Positions 1 through 6,682 of a stretch of 9,489 bases of DNA are shown in pieces (within the stretch, counting starts at the first letter, position 1; each line of letters begins with the position of its first letter). A program made the translations under genes and the position numbers. The notes below the pieces were generated by a model. It was given only the letters and a program-made list of their open reading frames with translations. It searched no databases and had not been told where the DNA came from. The stretch is from Saprospiraceae bacterium (GTDB taxonomy: Bacteria; Bacteroidota; Bacteroidia; Chitinophagales; Saprospiraceae), in assembly GCA_023300835.1 (NCBI GenBank), contig JALZVB010000196.1, forward strand, positions 1 to 9,489, read 5' to 3'.

Positions 1-39
1 TATGACGAGTATTTTCAACGTAGAGCTAGGCTAATTTAA
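1..39 (+). CDS. possible C-terminal tail of an upstream gene (partial)
   Basis: Reading from base 1, the first plus-strand frame gives YDEYFQRRARLI and then a TAA stop at 37-39. This could be the end of a gene starting left of the window, convergent with the redoxin gene. The stretch is too short to recognise. The second frame is also open, from base 2 to a stop at 32-34, so the choice of frame is uncertain. Bases 40-118 contain no hairpin with a T-tract that I can see. Confidence 0.2.
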   Translation, partial: YDEYFQRRARLI

Positions 40-118
40 TTGAAATATAAATGACATTCTGAAACGTAAATGGTATAAGTACTATTCTTTGATCTCTGTC
101 TAAATTCTGAGAAACTTA

Positions 119-673
119 TTACTTCCACTTAATATTACAACCCGCACTAGGAAACTGAGGTGTAATTTCATCATAGCCTAGCAACACAGCTTCTATCGCT
201 GACCTGAGATCAGAGCCCGTGACAGGAATGCCGTTACCTGGTCTACTACCATCTAATCTACCTCGATACACTAGTTCTTTCTTACCATTGAATAAATAAA
301 AATCCGGTGTACAAGCGGCATCATAATCTTTAGCTACAGCTTGTGTCTCATCATATAGATATGGGAAAGGATATTTCAATACCTTGGCGACAATGTTCAT
401 CTTGTCTGGCGAATCGTCAGGATAATTCTCTACATCATTGGATGAGATAACTGCAAAACCTATTTCCTTGGGCATGTATTGGTCAGCAATGCTCACAATT
501 TCATGATTAACGTGCACTACAAATGGGCAGTGATTACAAGAGAATATGACAACTGTTCCTTTTGCACCAGTAATATCGGCTAGATTTTTAGTAGAACCAG
601 AGCTGGTATCTAACAATGAGAAATCTGGCGCTTGCGTACCTAAGGGCAACATATTAGATTCTTTTAAGGACAT
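119..673 (-). CDS. thioredoxin-fold redoxin, PRX-like1 (AhpC/TSA-related) family
   Basis: A complete 184-residue protein with no signal peptide, so probably cytoplasmic. It has the layout of the PRX-like1 branch of the thioredoxin/peroxiredoxin superfamily: LGTQAPDFSL near residues 11-20, the redox motif C46-N-H-C49 followed by PFV, a SSND-YPDDSPDKM segment (77-92), YPFPYLYDETQAVAKDY (101-117), C121-TPDFYLFNG, YRGRLDGSRP (136-145) and a GCNIKW tail with C179. Four cysteines sit at family-typical positions. The family is thought to act in thiol-disulfide or peroxide metabolism, but the substrate is unknown. The ATG at 673 is used here. Met8 (ATG at 652) is a realistic alternative, because the predicted promoter would leave only about ten leader bases before the first ATG. 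The gene stands alone and is divergent from the gene at 803. Family assignment is firm; the physiological role is inferred. Confidence 0.93.
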   Translation of the reverse strand: MSLKESNMLPLGTQAPDFSLLDTSSGSTKNLADITGAKGTVVIFSCNHCPFVVHVNHEIVSIADQYMPKEIGFAVISSNDVENYPDDSPDKMNIVAKVLKYPFPYLYDETQAVAKDYDAACTPDFYLFNGKKELVYRGRLDGSRPGNGIPVTGSDLRSAIEAVLLGYDEITPQFPSAGCNIKWK

Positions 674-689
674 AGTCTGTTTTTTGATT

Positions 690-697
690 CAAATATA
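690..697 (-). promoter_or_regulatory. predicted -7 element of the redoxin gene
   Basis: The minus strand reads TATATTTG, an exact match to the Bacteroidota -7 consensus TAnnTTTG, 16 bases before the ATG at 673. I find no TTG -33 element at the usual 19-21 base spacing; the nearest TTG is about 13 bases upstream. The element shares bases 694-697 with an inverted repeat. Exact matches to this consensus are expected occasionally by chance in AT-rich DNA. Confidence 0.42.
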
Positions 698-709
698 ATG
701 GTCATTATA
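694..709. promoter_or_regulatory. 7-2-7 palindrome, candidate operator over the redoxin promoter
   Basis: TATAATG-GT-CATTATA is a perfect inverted repeat with 7-base arms and a 2-base centre, in the 129-base gap between the divergent redoxin and TonB-domain genes. It overlaps the predicted -7 element of the redoxin gene, where a bound protein would block RNA polymerase. The AT-rich arms loosely resemble the binding sites of Fur/PerR-family metal or peroxide regulators, but the spacing differs from the classic 7-1-7 sites. No regulator gene is in the window. An operator role is inference. Confidence 0.35.
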
Positions 710-802
710 ACAATATGAATTATGTTAGCAACATTTAGTATAACCAATATTAATAGCTTTAGTTTCGTTTACATAAAGTAGACATTTAAATTATCCATCA
801 GC

Positions 803-1546
803 ATGAAGTATCTAATAGTAATTTTCACTTTGATTTTATCACTGTTTTGCTACTCGCAATCATCAATGATAGATTCCATAAATGATGATCCAACTATAAG
901 TATTTACAAAAGGTATCCAGCGCATTCTATAATTAGAAATGACATCAGTCGTGTAAAAACCATCACAGACTTAGACAGTACTTTTAAAACTTCTTGGATA
1001 AGCGAATATGAATGGATGAAAGTAATCGCCACTGTTCATGGTCATCAGGTTTCTACCCAAAGCAATAATGATACGTTGACAATAGAACAACTGGAATTAA
1101 TTCAACAAGCTGATCTCGGAACCGATATAAAAGTATGGGTATATTATTTACCAGAGAACAACCTCATAGATAATGAACGCAAGTATCTAGATTTCGTATT
1201 CGAAGTTTTACCTGAGAAGGATGCTGAATTTCCGCATGGTGAAGCGCAATTGCAGCAATATATTGACAATCACATTTCTCAAAATATCCCTTGTGGAACT
1301 TTTGTAAATTACGATCTCGCTATAGTTCATTTTCAAATTGATACAGCTGGAAAAATCTGCGAACTTCTTATAGACCAATCATCCAAGGATCAGAAAACCG
1401 ATCAGATGATATTAGATATGCTATCTAATATGCCTACATGGACTCCAGCAGAATACCATGATGGTACTTTGGCAAATCAAGATCAAGTATTACTTGTCGG
1501 TAATATAGAAAACTGCAATGCCAATCTTTTAAATATCAAAAGGTAA
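803..1546 (+). CDS. exported protein with TonB C-terminal-like domain
   Basis: A complete 247-residue protein. Residues 1-18 form a hydrophobic signal peptide, with likely cleavage before Gln19 (CYS-QSS). SLFC is a poor lipobox, so a lipoprotein is unlikely. Residues 22-130 match nothing I recognise. Residues about 135-234 look like a TonB C-terminal domain: VLPEKDAEFPHGEAQLQQYI at 135-153, a strand pair with FQIDTAGKICELLI (177-190), and MPTWTPAEYHDGTLANQ (210-226), which mirrors the usual MPKWKPG-NGKPV segment. In Bacteroidota such domains occur both in true energy transducers and in many exported proteins of unknown role. This one lacks the uncleaved anchor plus proline-rich spacer of classic TonB, so energy transduction is doubtful. 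It is monocistronic and converges on the DUF1501 gene with 27 bases between stops. The best -7 candidate (TAGTTTCG, 760-767) has one mismatch. The domain call is fairly sure; the function is unknown. Confidence 0.8.
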   Translation: MKYLIVIFTLILSLFCYSQSSMIDSINDDPTISIYKRYPAHSIIRNDISRVKTITDLDSTFKTSWISEYEWMKVIATVHGHQVSTQSNNDTLTIEQLELIQQADLGTDIKVWVYYLPENNLIDNERKYLDFVFEVLPEKDAEFPHGEAQLQQYIDNHISQNIPCGTFVNYDLAIVHFQIDTAGKICELLIDQSSKDQKTDQMILDMLSNMPTWTPAEYHDGTLANQDQVLLVGNIENCNANLLNIKR

Positions 1547-1573
1547 GGTGTAAATAGTTTTACGATTAACTTC

Positions 1574-2983
1574 CTACCCCAGAAAACCAATAGGCATATC
1601 CCCTGACCCCGTATCATAGAAATTTCCAATATTAGGAAATATCGTTTTTAGCTCACTAGCACTTACGCCAAACCATAATGCCAATTCTGCAAAATAAGCA
1701 TCAACTGAGGTTGTAGGTATCATAATTCCATTGCTAGAAGTAGCATTTTTGCCAAGATCTTGATTGCCTCCTAATTCCAATGAAGGGTACTCTCCATATA
1801 CCTTACCACCTTTTACAGGGCCACCCATTACCATAACATTACCTCCCCAGGCATGATCTGTACCTTGCCCATTACTGGTTAAGGTTCTTCCAAATTCTGA
1901 TGAAGTAAAAGTAGTTACACAGTCATTAGCACTAATCCGATCTAGGGCAGCATTGAATTCTGATAGGCCTTTAGCCAGTACATCTAACATTTCTGCTTGC
2001 GTCTCTAGTACTTCATCGTGGTGATCCCATTTGTCATAATCAACAAAAAATATTTGCCTTTTCATTCCCAACTTATCTCTGGTTGCTATTGTTTTAGCAA
2101 TCGTTCTGAGGGCTATTGAAAAGTCATTATCTGAAAACAAGTCATCTAGAAATGGCGCAGTGTTGAGTGCCTCTGCTACCTCTTGTTGGACATCTCGAGA
2201 ATTCTTAATAACATCAATATAAGCTTTCTTGTATATGTCGTCATAGTGGGCATCTATCATATTGTCAATGGCCTTGTCTCTCAGTTTCCAGAATGCATTT
2301 CCATTCGGGTCATTATATTCTAAGATACCTACCGCCCCATTACTTGGATCAAGCGCATACTCCACAGTTGTGCTTCCCGTCTGAAACAAATTACTTCCTG
2401 ACACAGATATGTTGATTGACAATTCTCGATTATCATTGACATCTTGCATCATGTCTGCGACTCTACCACCCCAACCGACACTTGATCTATCGTTAGGTAT
2501 AGACGTCTGCCATTGTTGCGCTTGATCAGCATGTGAGAACAATCCTAATGGAAGTGAACTCTCAAAGTCCATGGCTTCTTGTTTGGTAACGGGTGCAATG
2601 AGAGTACCTATGTTAGATATCATACTCAGCTGACCTTGATTGAACAATTCTTGTACAGGTCCCATAGAGGGATGTACACCTAGCGCTGTATTATTGAGTG
2701 GTAGCAAGCTGTCTTTGGCAAGAGCCAAATTAGACCTTGTTTCACGATATGTATTATATGCACCACTCTCTGTAGGTACCAACATATTAAACGAATCATT
2801 ACCTCCTGACATCAATATACAGACCATCGCTTTATAGTCACTCCCACCTATAACGCTGGAATTACTTATAGAAGCGGCATTGATAAACTTAAGATTAGTC
2901 AATGTAGATAATAGCGTCGTTGACCCAATGGCCGCACAACTGGCCTGCTTGAGAAAATGTCTACGTGAAAAGTGCTTTTTCAT
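1574..2983 (-). CDS. DUF1501 family protein with twin-arginine signal
   Basis: A complete 469-residue protein, last gene of a three-gene operon, starting 9 bases after the DUF1800 stop. The N-terminus has a Tat motif, S6-R-R-H-F-L-K12, followed by a hydrophobic stretch to about residue 37, so export of a folded protein is predicted. DUF1501 landmarks run in order: VCILMSGGNDSFNMLVPT (54-71), VHPSMGPVQELFNQGQLS (103-120), SHADQAQQWQ (150-159), GWGGR (170-174), WDHHDE (319-324), SEFGRT (362-367), GTDHAWGG (374-381), VKGGKVYG (390-397) and a C-terminal helix at 425-441. DUF1501 is a distant relative of the alkaline phosphatase/sulfatase superfamily, and the Asp and His residues in these motifs are the likely metal ligands. 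Its substrate is unknown. The usual GWDTH motif reads KWDHH here. No T9SS sorting tail is present, so the protein probably stays periplasmic or membrane-associated. Pairing with DUF1800 is common in Bacteroidota and other phyla. Confidence 0.95.
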   Translation of the reverse strand: MKKHFSRRHFLKQASCAAIGSTTLLSTLTNLKFINAASISNSSVIGGSDYKAMVCILMSGGNDSFNMLVPTESGAYNTYRETRSNLALAKDSLLPLNNTALGVHPSMGPVQELFNQGQLSMISNIGTLIAPVTKQEAMDFESSLPLGLFSHADQAQQWQTSIPNDRSSVGWGGRVADMMQDVNDNRELSINISVSGSNLFQTGSTTVEYALDPSNGAVGILEYNDPNGNAFWKLRDKAIDNMIDAHYDDIYKKAYIDVIKNSRDVQQEVAEALNTAPFLDDLFSDNDFSIALRTIAKTIATRDKLGMKRQIFFVDYDKWDHHDEVLETQAEMLDVLAKGLSEFNAALDRISANDCVTTFTSSEFGRTLTSNGQGTDHAWGGNVMVMGGPVKGGKVYGEYPSLELGGNQDLGKNATSSNGIMIPTTSVDAYFAELALWFGVSASELKTIFPNIGNFYDTGSGDMPIGFLG

Positions 2984-2992
2984 AATAATCTC

Positions 2993-4888
2993 TTATTTCA
3001 TTATTGCAAAATCAGGTGATATCATAATCATAAATAGTATAACGCGAGCCTTATAGTCATCGTTTATCCAGTTAGGCATATTGTCTAGAAAGTCTCTTAA
3101 GTTAGTTCTCGTACTTTCGGAGAGTTGGCCATGTGTCAATTGAACATCTAAATAGTTAAGCAATTCCTCATGCGACTTAGCCACCTCAGTTAACACAACA
3201 AAGTCTATTGTAGAAACTCCCATATCTTCATTCAGATCTCTATCAAAGGGAAACAAAAAGAAATCCCAAAATGCAGCACCATGAACCTGATTAATATAGT
3301 TAATGGAAGTTGTAGCATCGTGAATTTTGAACTCAGGTGCGACAAGTCCAGCTTGTGATATTCCACCTACAGGGCTATGGTCAGGCAAGTAAAAATTAAA
3401 AACAGAAGGCGCCCCGACAGGCGTCTGTCTGAGTTGTCTTCCATCTGTAATACCATTATGCCAGTATCTGGCTTTCTGACACGGGACTTTTTCTTCTTTG
3501 TATTCACCACTTGGTAACAAGATCAAAGTATCTTTTATACAATTTAAATCAAATGACTTTGCCAATTTAGTTAAGCGCAGTATCGGTTCTCTAAGGTGGC
3601 CATTATCAGCCGATTGAAGTTCATCACAATTTCTAGCCTCCTCATCCATAAGGATAGCAGTTATCACCGATTTCATATCTCCTCTCACACCTGAACCATT
3701 ATCATTAAATCGTGAAGCAACTCGGCTTATATATCCAGGAGATGGATTAGACTTGACAAGTCGTTGTATCAATTGTCTTACGACAAATGGGCCAGTGTTA
3801 TCATGATTAAAAAGGAAGTCTATCGTTTCTTCAATGTCTTGCATACCGCTCTGTCCAGCAGGTAATTCTAGATCTCCCAAGATCTTTTTAATTCCTTCGT
3901 CATGCCATTCCTCATACATTGTCATAGGTTTCTCTTTATCTGCGAGATACCAATTCATTCCGAAATAAGGTATCTCTACATAAGGGTTTTCCATAACACC
4001 ACTTGCCGCCAGGCCAGTAAAAACCTTAGCAACCTCCTTAACGTCGTCGTTGTTATATGTAGGAATATCACTACCATCAACATCTTTTTTTCTAGAGCCA
4101 TCTAGATTGAGTTCAAACAATCCGATAGAAAAAAGCTGCATGATTTCTCTAGCATAATTTTCATCTGGATGTAGTTTTTCTTCAAGTACTTCCTTGGGAT
4201 TATTGTAGTGACTTAGATAGAGTCCCATTGAAGGATTCAGCGTCATGTCCATCAGAAGATCTCTATAATTGCCAAAGGCATGCGTCAATAATAAATCATA
4301 ATATGAACTCATGGATTCCGCATGATCCCTCAGATCAGAATTGGCCGACACGACAATTATCTGACTCAAGGCATAGGCGACTCTCTGTCTTAACTGATCT
4401 TCAGCAAGAATAGTATTCTCCCACCAGCCGTAGAAGAAATGTACTGCCCAAGGCCCAAAAACATCTTCTTCTATATTTTTTTCTATCTCCGCAGTTAAAG
4501 GAATATCAGGATTACTTTCTTTCCATCCTTTCAAGTCTCGAGCATATTGCCAAGGAAACATTTCACCCCAGATATTTTCTATTCTTGGTTGGATTCTAGA
4601 AATGTCCATTTCGTACTGCCTCTTGATCCAAGCTTCATATCCCAGTAGTGTAGCTGCTTCAATATCTGCTCTACTAGAACCCATTGTGGCTTGATCTAGA
4701 AATCGTGACATGGCCATAATATCTGCATCCATACCACTTCCGTTGACTGTGTTACCTGCGTCTGTTCCTCTACTGTTACTGCTGCTTGTAATATTAAGAC
4801 CGCTATCGTTTCCAGCGCCAAAATAATCTTGAGCCAAAGCCATGTTGCCAAGTGCTAACAGTGATAATATTATCAAATATTTTTTCAT
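2993..4888 (-). CDS. DUF1800 family exported protein
   Basis: A 631-residue protein, middle gene of the operon. I place the start at the ATG at 4888 (MKKYLIILSLLALGNMALAQ). It opens directly with a signal peptide cleaved after ALA and lies 10 bases after the preceding stop. An in-frame TTG at 4912 would add eight polar residues and overlap the upstream gene. Mature residues 21-56 are rich in Ser, Asn and Gly and look like a linker. DUF1800 landmarks follow: RFLDQATMGSSRADIEA (62-78), FFYGWWEN (151-158), LRQRVAYALSQIIVVS (166-181), NYRDLLMDMTLNPSMGLYLS (207-226), PDENYAREIMQLFSIGL (241-257), EVAKVFTGL (285-293), VVRQLIQRLVKSNPSPGYI (369-387), REPILRL (433-439) and TPVGAPSVFNFYLPDHSP (489-506). 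The family is mostly helical with no established enzymatic activity. Linkage to DUF1501 suggests a joint extracytoplasmic task. Family assignment is firm; function is unknown. Confidence 0.94.
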   Translation of the reverse strand: MKKYLIILSLLALGNMALAQDYFGAGNDSGLNITSSSNSRGTDAGNTVNGSGMDADIMAMSRFLDQATMGSSRADIEAATLLGYEAWIKRQYEMDISRIQPRIENIWGEMFPWQYARDLKGWKESNPDIPLTAEIEKNIEEDVFGPWAVHFFYGWWENTILAEDQLRQRVAYALSQIIVVSANSDLRDHAESMSSYYDLLLTHAFGNYRDLLMDMTLNPSMGLYLSHYNNPKEVLEEKLHPDENYAREIMQLFSIGLFELNLDGSRKKDVDGSDIPTYNNDDVKEVAKVFTGLAASGVMENPYVEIPYFGMNWYLADKEKPMTMYEEWHDEGIKKILGDLELPAGQSGMQDIEETIDFLFNHDNTGPFVVRQLIQRLVKSNPSPGYISRVASRFNDNGSGVRGDMKSVITAILMDEEARNCDELQSADNGHLREPILRLTKLAKSFDLNCIKDTLILLPSGEYKEEKVPCQKARYWHNGITDGRQLRQTPVGAPSVFNFYLPDHSPVGGISQAGLVAPEFKIHDATTSINYINQVHGAAFWDFFLFPFDRDLNEDMGVSTIDFVVLTEVAKSHEELLNYLDVQLTHGQLSESTRTNLRDFLDNMPNWINDDYKARVILFMIMISPDFAIMK

Positions 4889-4898
4889 ATTAGTCTTT

Positions 4899-5633
4899 CT
4901 ATCGGATGACAATAAAAGAAATAGATTCTACAGAATTTTCCGTGTGATAGGTAGCTGTATATTGACCGCATGACCAATTTTCGGTTACCAACCTATAAGT
5001 CATTTGGCTTTTATTTTCACAGGGCACCGTCTTTAATATTTTTCCATTGGCATCTGTTACAGAAATGTACCCCGTCAGCGGACTGCCTAGGTCTAGTCTG
5101 ATTGACGTATAATCTGTTGCCGGATTAGGAGTAGTCGTAAAATCGATCGGGATATCATTATTTGCGATAGCTGATGATAAGCCTTTGTTTTCAATTCTAA
5201 TCTCTGCAAATCCTGTACAAGCGCCACCATGGTTATTGATTGCAGATATCAATATGTATCGTGTAGTTACATCCTCAAGTGATGTCACTATTTCACCTTC
5301 ATAAATACTGGTTCCTTGACTCATGTTGAGGTTGTGCCTAGTCGTTGTCTCCCAATCTATACCATTATCTGAGTAGTCTACAAAGAAATCTCTGATCCCG
5401 TTCTCAGTTTCTCCTGGTGTATTAATGTTCCAAAGCGTAACCTCTCCTATATTGTATTTATCACCCAGGTCATATAATATCCAGTGACCAGGTATCCTGT
5501 CTTTATTAGGGCTTTCTTTTATATCACAAGATAACCAGGCATCAGAGAGCGATGTATTGTGCCTATCAAGGTAACATTGTCCATATACCAGCTGACAAGA
5601 AATTGTCAAAACCAGTATGATAATTGTTTTCAT
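4899..5633 (-). CDS. discoidin (F5/8 type C)-like protein with T9SS C-terminal sorting domain
   Basis: A complete 244-residue protein, first gene of the operon. Residues 1-18 are a signal peptide, with likely cleavage before Gln19. Residues about 20-147 look like a galactose-binding/discoidin fold: RHNTSLSDAWLSC (24-36), GHWILYDLGDKYNIGEVTLW (49-68), FFVDYSDNGIDWETT (83-97) and, at the end, RYILISAINNHGG-ACTGFAEIRI (125-147). Cys20, Cys36 and Cys139 could form disulfides. Residues about 161-244 match a type A T9SS sorting domain: TPNPATDYTSIRLDL (168-182), GYISVTDANGKIL (188-200), a WSCGQYTATY stretch (220-229) and a final beta strand SISFIVIR. It should cross the outer membrane by T9SS, with the C-terminal domain removed and the product surface-attached or released. 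Discoidin-like folds often bind glycans, but the ligand cannot be read from the sequence. Leading the DUF1800-DUF1501 operon suggests a shared surface role. Confidence 0.88.
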   Translation of the reverse strand: MKTIIILVLTISCQLVYGQCYLDRHNTSLSDAWLSCDIKESPNKDRIPGHWILYDLGDKYNIGEVTLWNINTPGETENGIRDFFVDYSDNGIDWETTTRHNLNMSQGTSIYEGEIVTSLEDVTTRYILISAINNHGGACTGFAEIRIENKGLSSAIANNDIPIDFTTTPNPATDYTSIRLDLGSPLTGYISVTDANGKILKTVPCENKSQMTYRLVTENWSCGQYTATYHTENSVESISFIVIR

Positions 5634-5671
5634 ATTACGTATTTAGATATTAGACATTGGGAGGTCTCATC

Positions 5672-5679
5672 CAAAAGTA
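5672..5679 (-). promoter_or_regulatory. predicted -7 element of the discoidin/DUF1800/DUF1501 operon
   Basis: The minus strand reads TACTTTTG, an exact match to TAnnTTTG, 38 bases before the ATG at 5633. This would give a leader of roughly 30 bases. No TTG -33 element lies 17-22 bases upstream. The position, in the 270-base gap separating this operon from the TPR lipoprotein gene, fits a single promoter serving three closely spaced genes. The rest of that gap holds no gene I can support. Confidence 0.45.
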
Positions 5680-5880
5680 GAGTAAAAAAATGATATTCGT
5701 AAGGGGATTAAGAGATCTATGATCGTATGATTGAACTCTTCTATTGCTGAGTATAACGCTGTTAAAGGATTATGTGTTGTGGATTACTATAATTGATCCC
5801 ATATCATTGTGTAGCGTATTACCTAATCTCATCATAATTTCTTGTATAACGGTAGTTTAGTTTATACCCTTTAGCTTTCA

Positions 5881-5916
5881 AGTTGTTGGAATAGACATAC
5901 TTATTATTCAACAGCT
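5881..5916 (-). terminator. imperfect hairpin at the 3' end of the TPR lipoprotein gene
   Basis: On the minus strand, AGCTGTTGAATA pairs with TATTCCAACAACT over 12 base pairs, with one G-U wobble and one bulged C, around an 11-base loop. The 5' arm overlaps the last codons and the stop of the TPR gene. The minus-strand sequence after the stem lacks a T-tract, so this is not a standard intrinsic terminator. It may be a weak terminator or an mRNA 3'-end stabiliser, or chance. Confidence 0.3.
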
Positions 5917-6647
5917 AGTTTTCTCAAAACAAGCTCAAACTTATTTTTCATAAAAGAATGTATTTCTTCTCCTTTAGCAAGTTCTCTGTTTTGGTCAATG
6001 AGTTGGTTCATTTTTTCTAGGTTGCCCATTTTATGATACAGCTCTACACCTAACCCATTAACACTATAAATTCTTCTGACATCTTCTTTCACTTTCCAAA
6101 AATCTAGTGCTTGTGATAGCTGTTTCTCACTTTGATTATAATTCCCTTCATTAAGGTATACCTGCGCTAGATCATGTTGTGCTGATGCGACACCACGCAG
6201 GTAATTCTTTTTTTTATAGAAATTAATGGCCTGTTTAATATTTGATTGGGCCGCTTTATAGTCTTGTTGCTTGTTATTGATTGACCCTTTATACTTATAC
6301 AAATGCGCAATTTGTAAATCATCCTTTACTTGTTGTGATATTGCCAATGCGCTATCCGTATAAACAAGCGCAGAGTCCAATTGATTAAACCCTTCATCAT
6401 AGAGTTTCGCGATATTTAGATAAGTTATTCCTGCTCTTTTACGTTTTGATTGTTTCAAGTAATCGGCAGCCTCGCTTTTGTAATTTAGCAATGTCTCTTC
6501 AACAGTATTTTGAATTACGCTAGGCGTTGTTACTATGGTTTTATTTGTCTGGACAGTTGAGACAGGTTTTTGCACTTCTTTTTTAGGGTTGCCTTCGTTA
6601 CAGGCTGTAAGTATTATTGCAGTGGTTAGTAAAATATACTTGAGCAT
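5904..6647 (-). CDS. TPR-repeat lipoprotein
   Basis: A complete 247-residue protein. MLKYILLTTAIILTAC is a lipoprotein signal with lipobox L13-T-A-C16, so Cys16 should be lipidated and the protein membrane-anchored on the outside of the inner membrane or on the outer membrane. Residues 17-50 are a polar, Lys/Thr/Val-rich linker. Residues about 54-225 form helical tetratricopeptide-like repeats. Clear examples are AGITYLNIAKLYDEGFNQLDSALVYTDSALAI (72-103), AHLYKYKGSINNKQQDYKAAQSNIKQAINFY (114-144) and ASAQHDLAQVYLNEGNYNQSEKQLSQALDFW (154-184), with a weaker repeat at 192-225. TPR domains mediate protein-protein contact; the partner is unknown. The gene starts 35 bases after the polyprenyl synthase stop on the same strand and is probably co-transcribed, though no functional link is evident. 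Lipoprotein and TPR calls are firm. Confidence 0.88.
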   Translation of the reverse strand: MLKYILLTTAIILTACNEGNPKKEVQKPVSTVQTNKTIVTTPSVIQNTVEETLLNYKSEAADYLKQSKRKRAGITYLNIAKLYDEGFNQLDSALVYTDSALAISQQVKDDLQIAHLYKYKGSINNKQQDYKAAQSNIKQAINFYKKKNYLRGVASAQHDLAQVYLNEGNYNQSEKQLSQALDFWKVKEDVRRIYSVNGLGVELYHKMGNLEKMNQLIDQNRELAKGEEIHSFMKNKFELVLRKLAVE

Positions 6648-6682
6648 GTTTTTTTTATTTTTTGATAACCTAAAAATACCTC

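Noticed and set aside
760..767. TAGTTTCG as a -7 element for the gene at 803
   Set aside because: One mismatch to TAnnTTTG and no -33 element at the right spacing; not strong enough to list as a feature.
1550..1563. Hairpin GTAAA-TAGT-TTTAC between the convergent genes
   Set aside because: The stem is five AT-rich base pairs with no T-tract, too weak to call a terminator, although the position between two stops fits one.
2640..2837. Plus-strand open frame of 65 codons
   Set aside because: Lies entirely inside the DUF1501 gene on the opposite strand, has no recognisable motif and no promoter; a shadow frame.
3902..4413. Two plus-strand open frames (3902-4105 and 4228-4413)
   Set aside because: Both are antisense to conserved DUF1800 coding sequence and have no family features.
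4889..4912. TTG start eight codons upstream for the DUF1800 gene
   Set aside because: It would overlap the preceding gene and place polar residues ahead of an otherwise perfect signal peptide; the ATG at 4888 is better.
5718..5733. Tandem imperfect 8-base repeat (TATGATCG, TATGATTG)
   Set aside because: Only two copies with one mismatch; too short to be meaningful.
5770..5835. Minus-strand 21-codon ORF in the gap between the operon and the TPR gene
   Set aside because: Very short, no recognisable sequence, no upstream signal; expected by chance.
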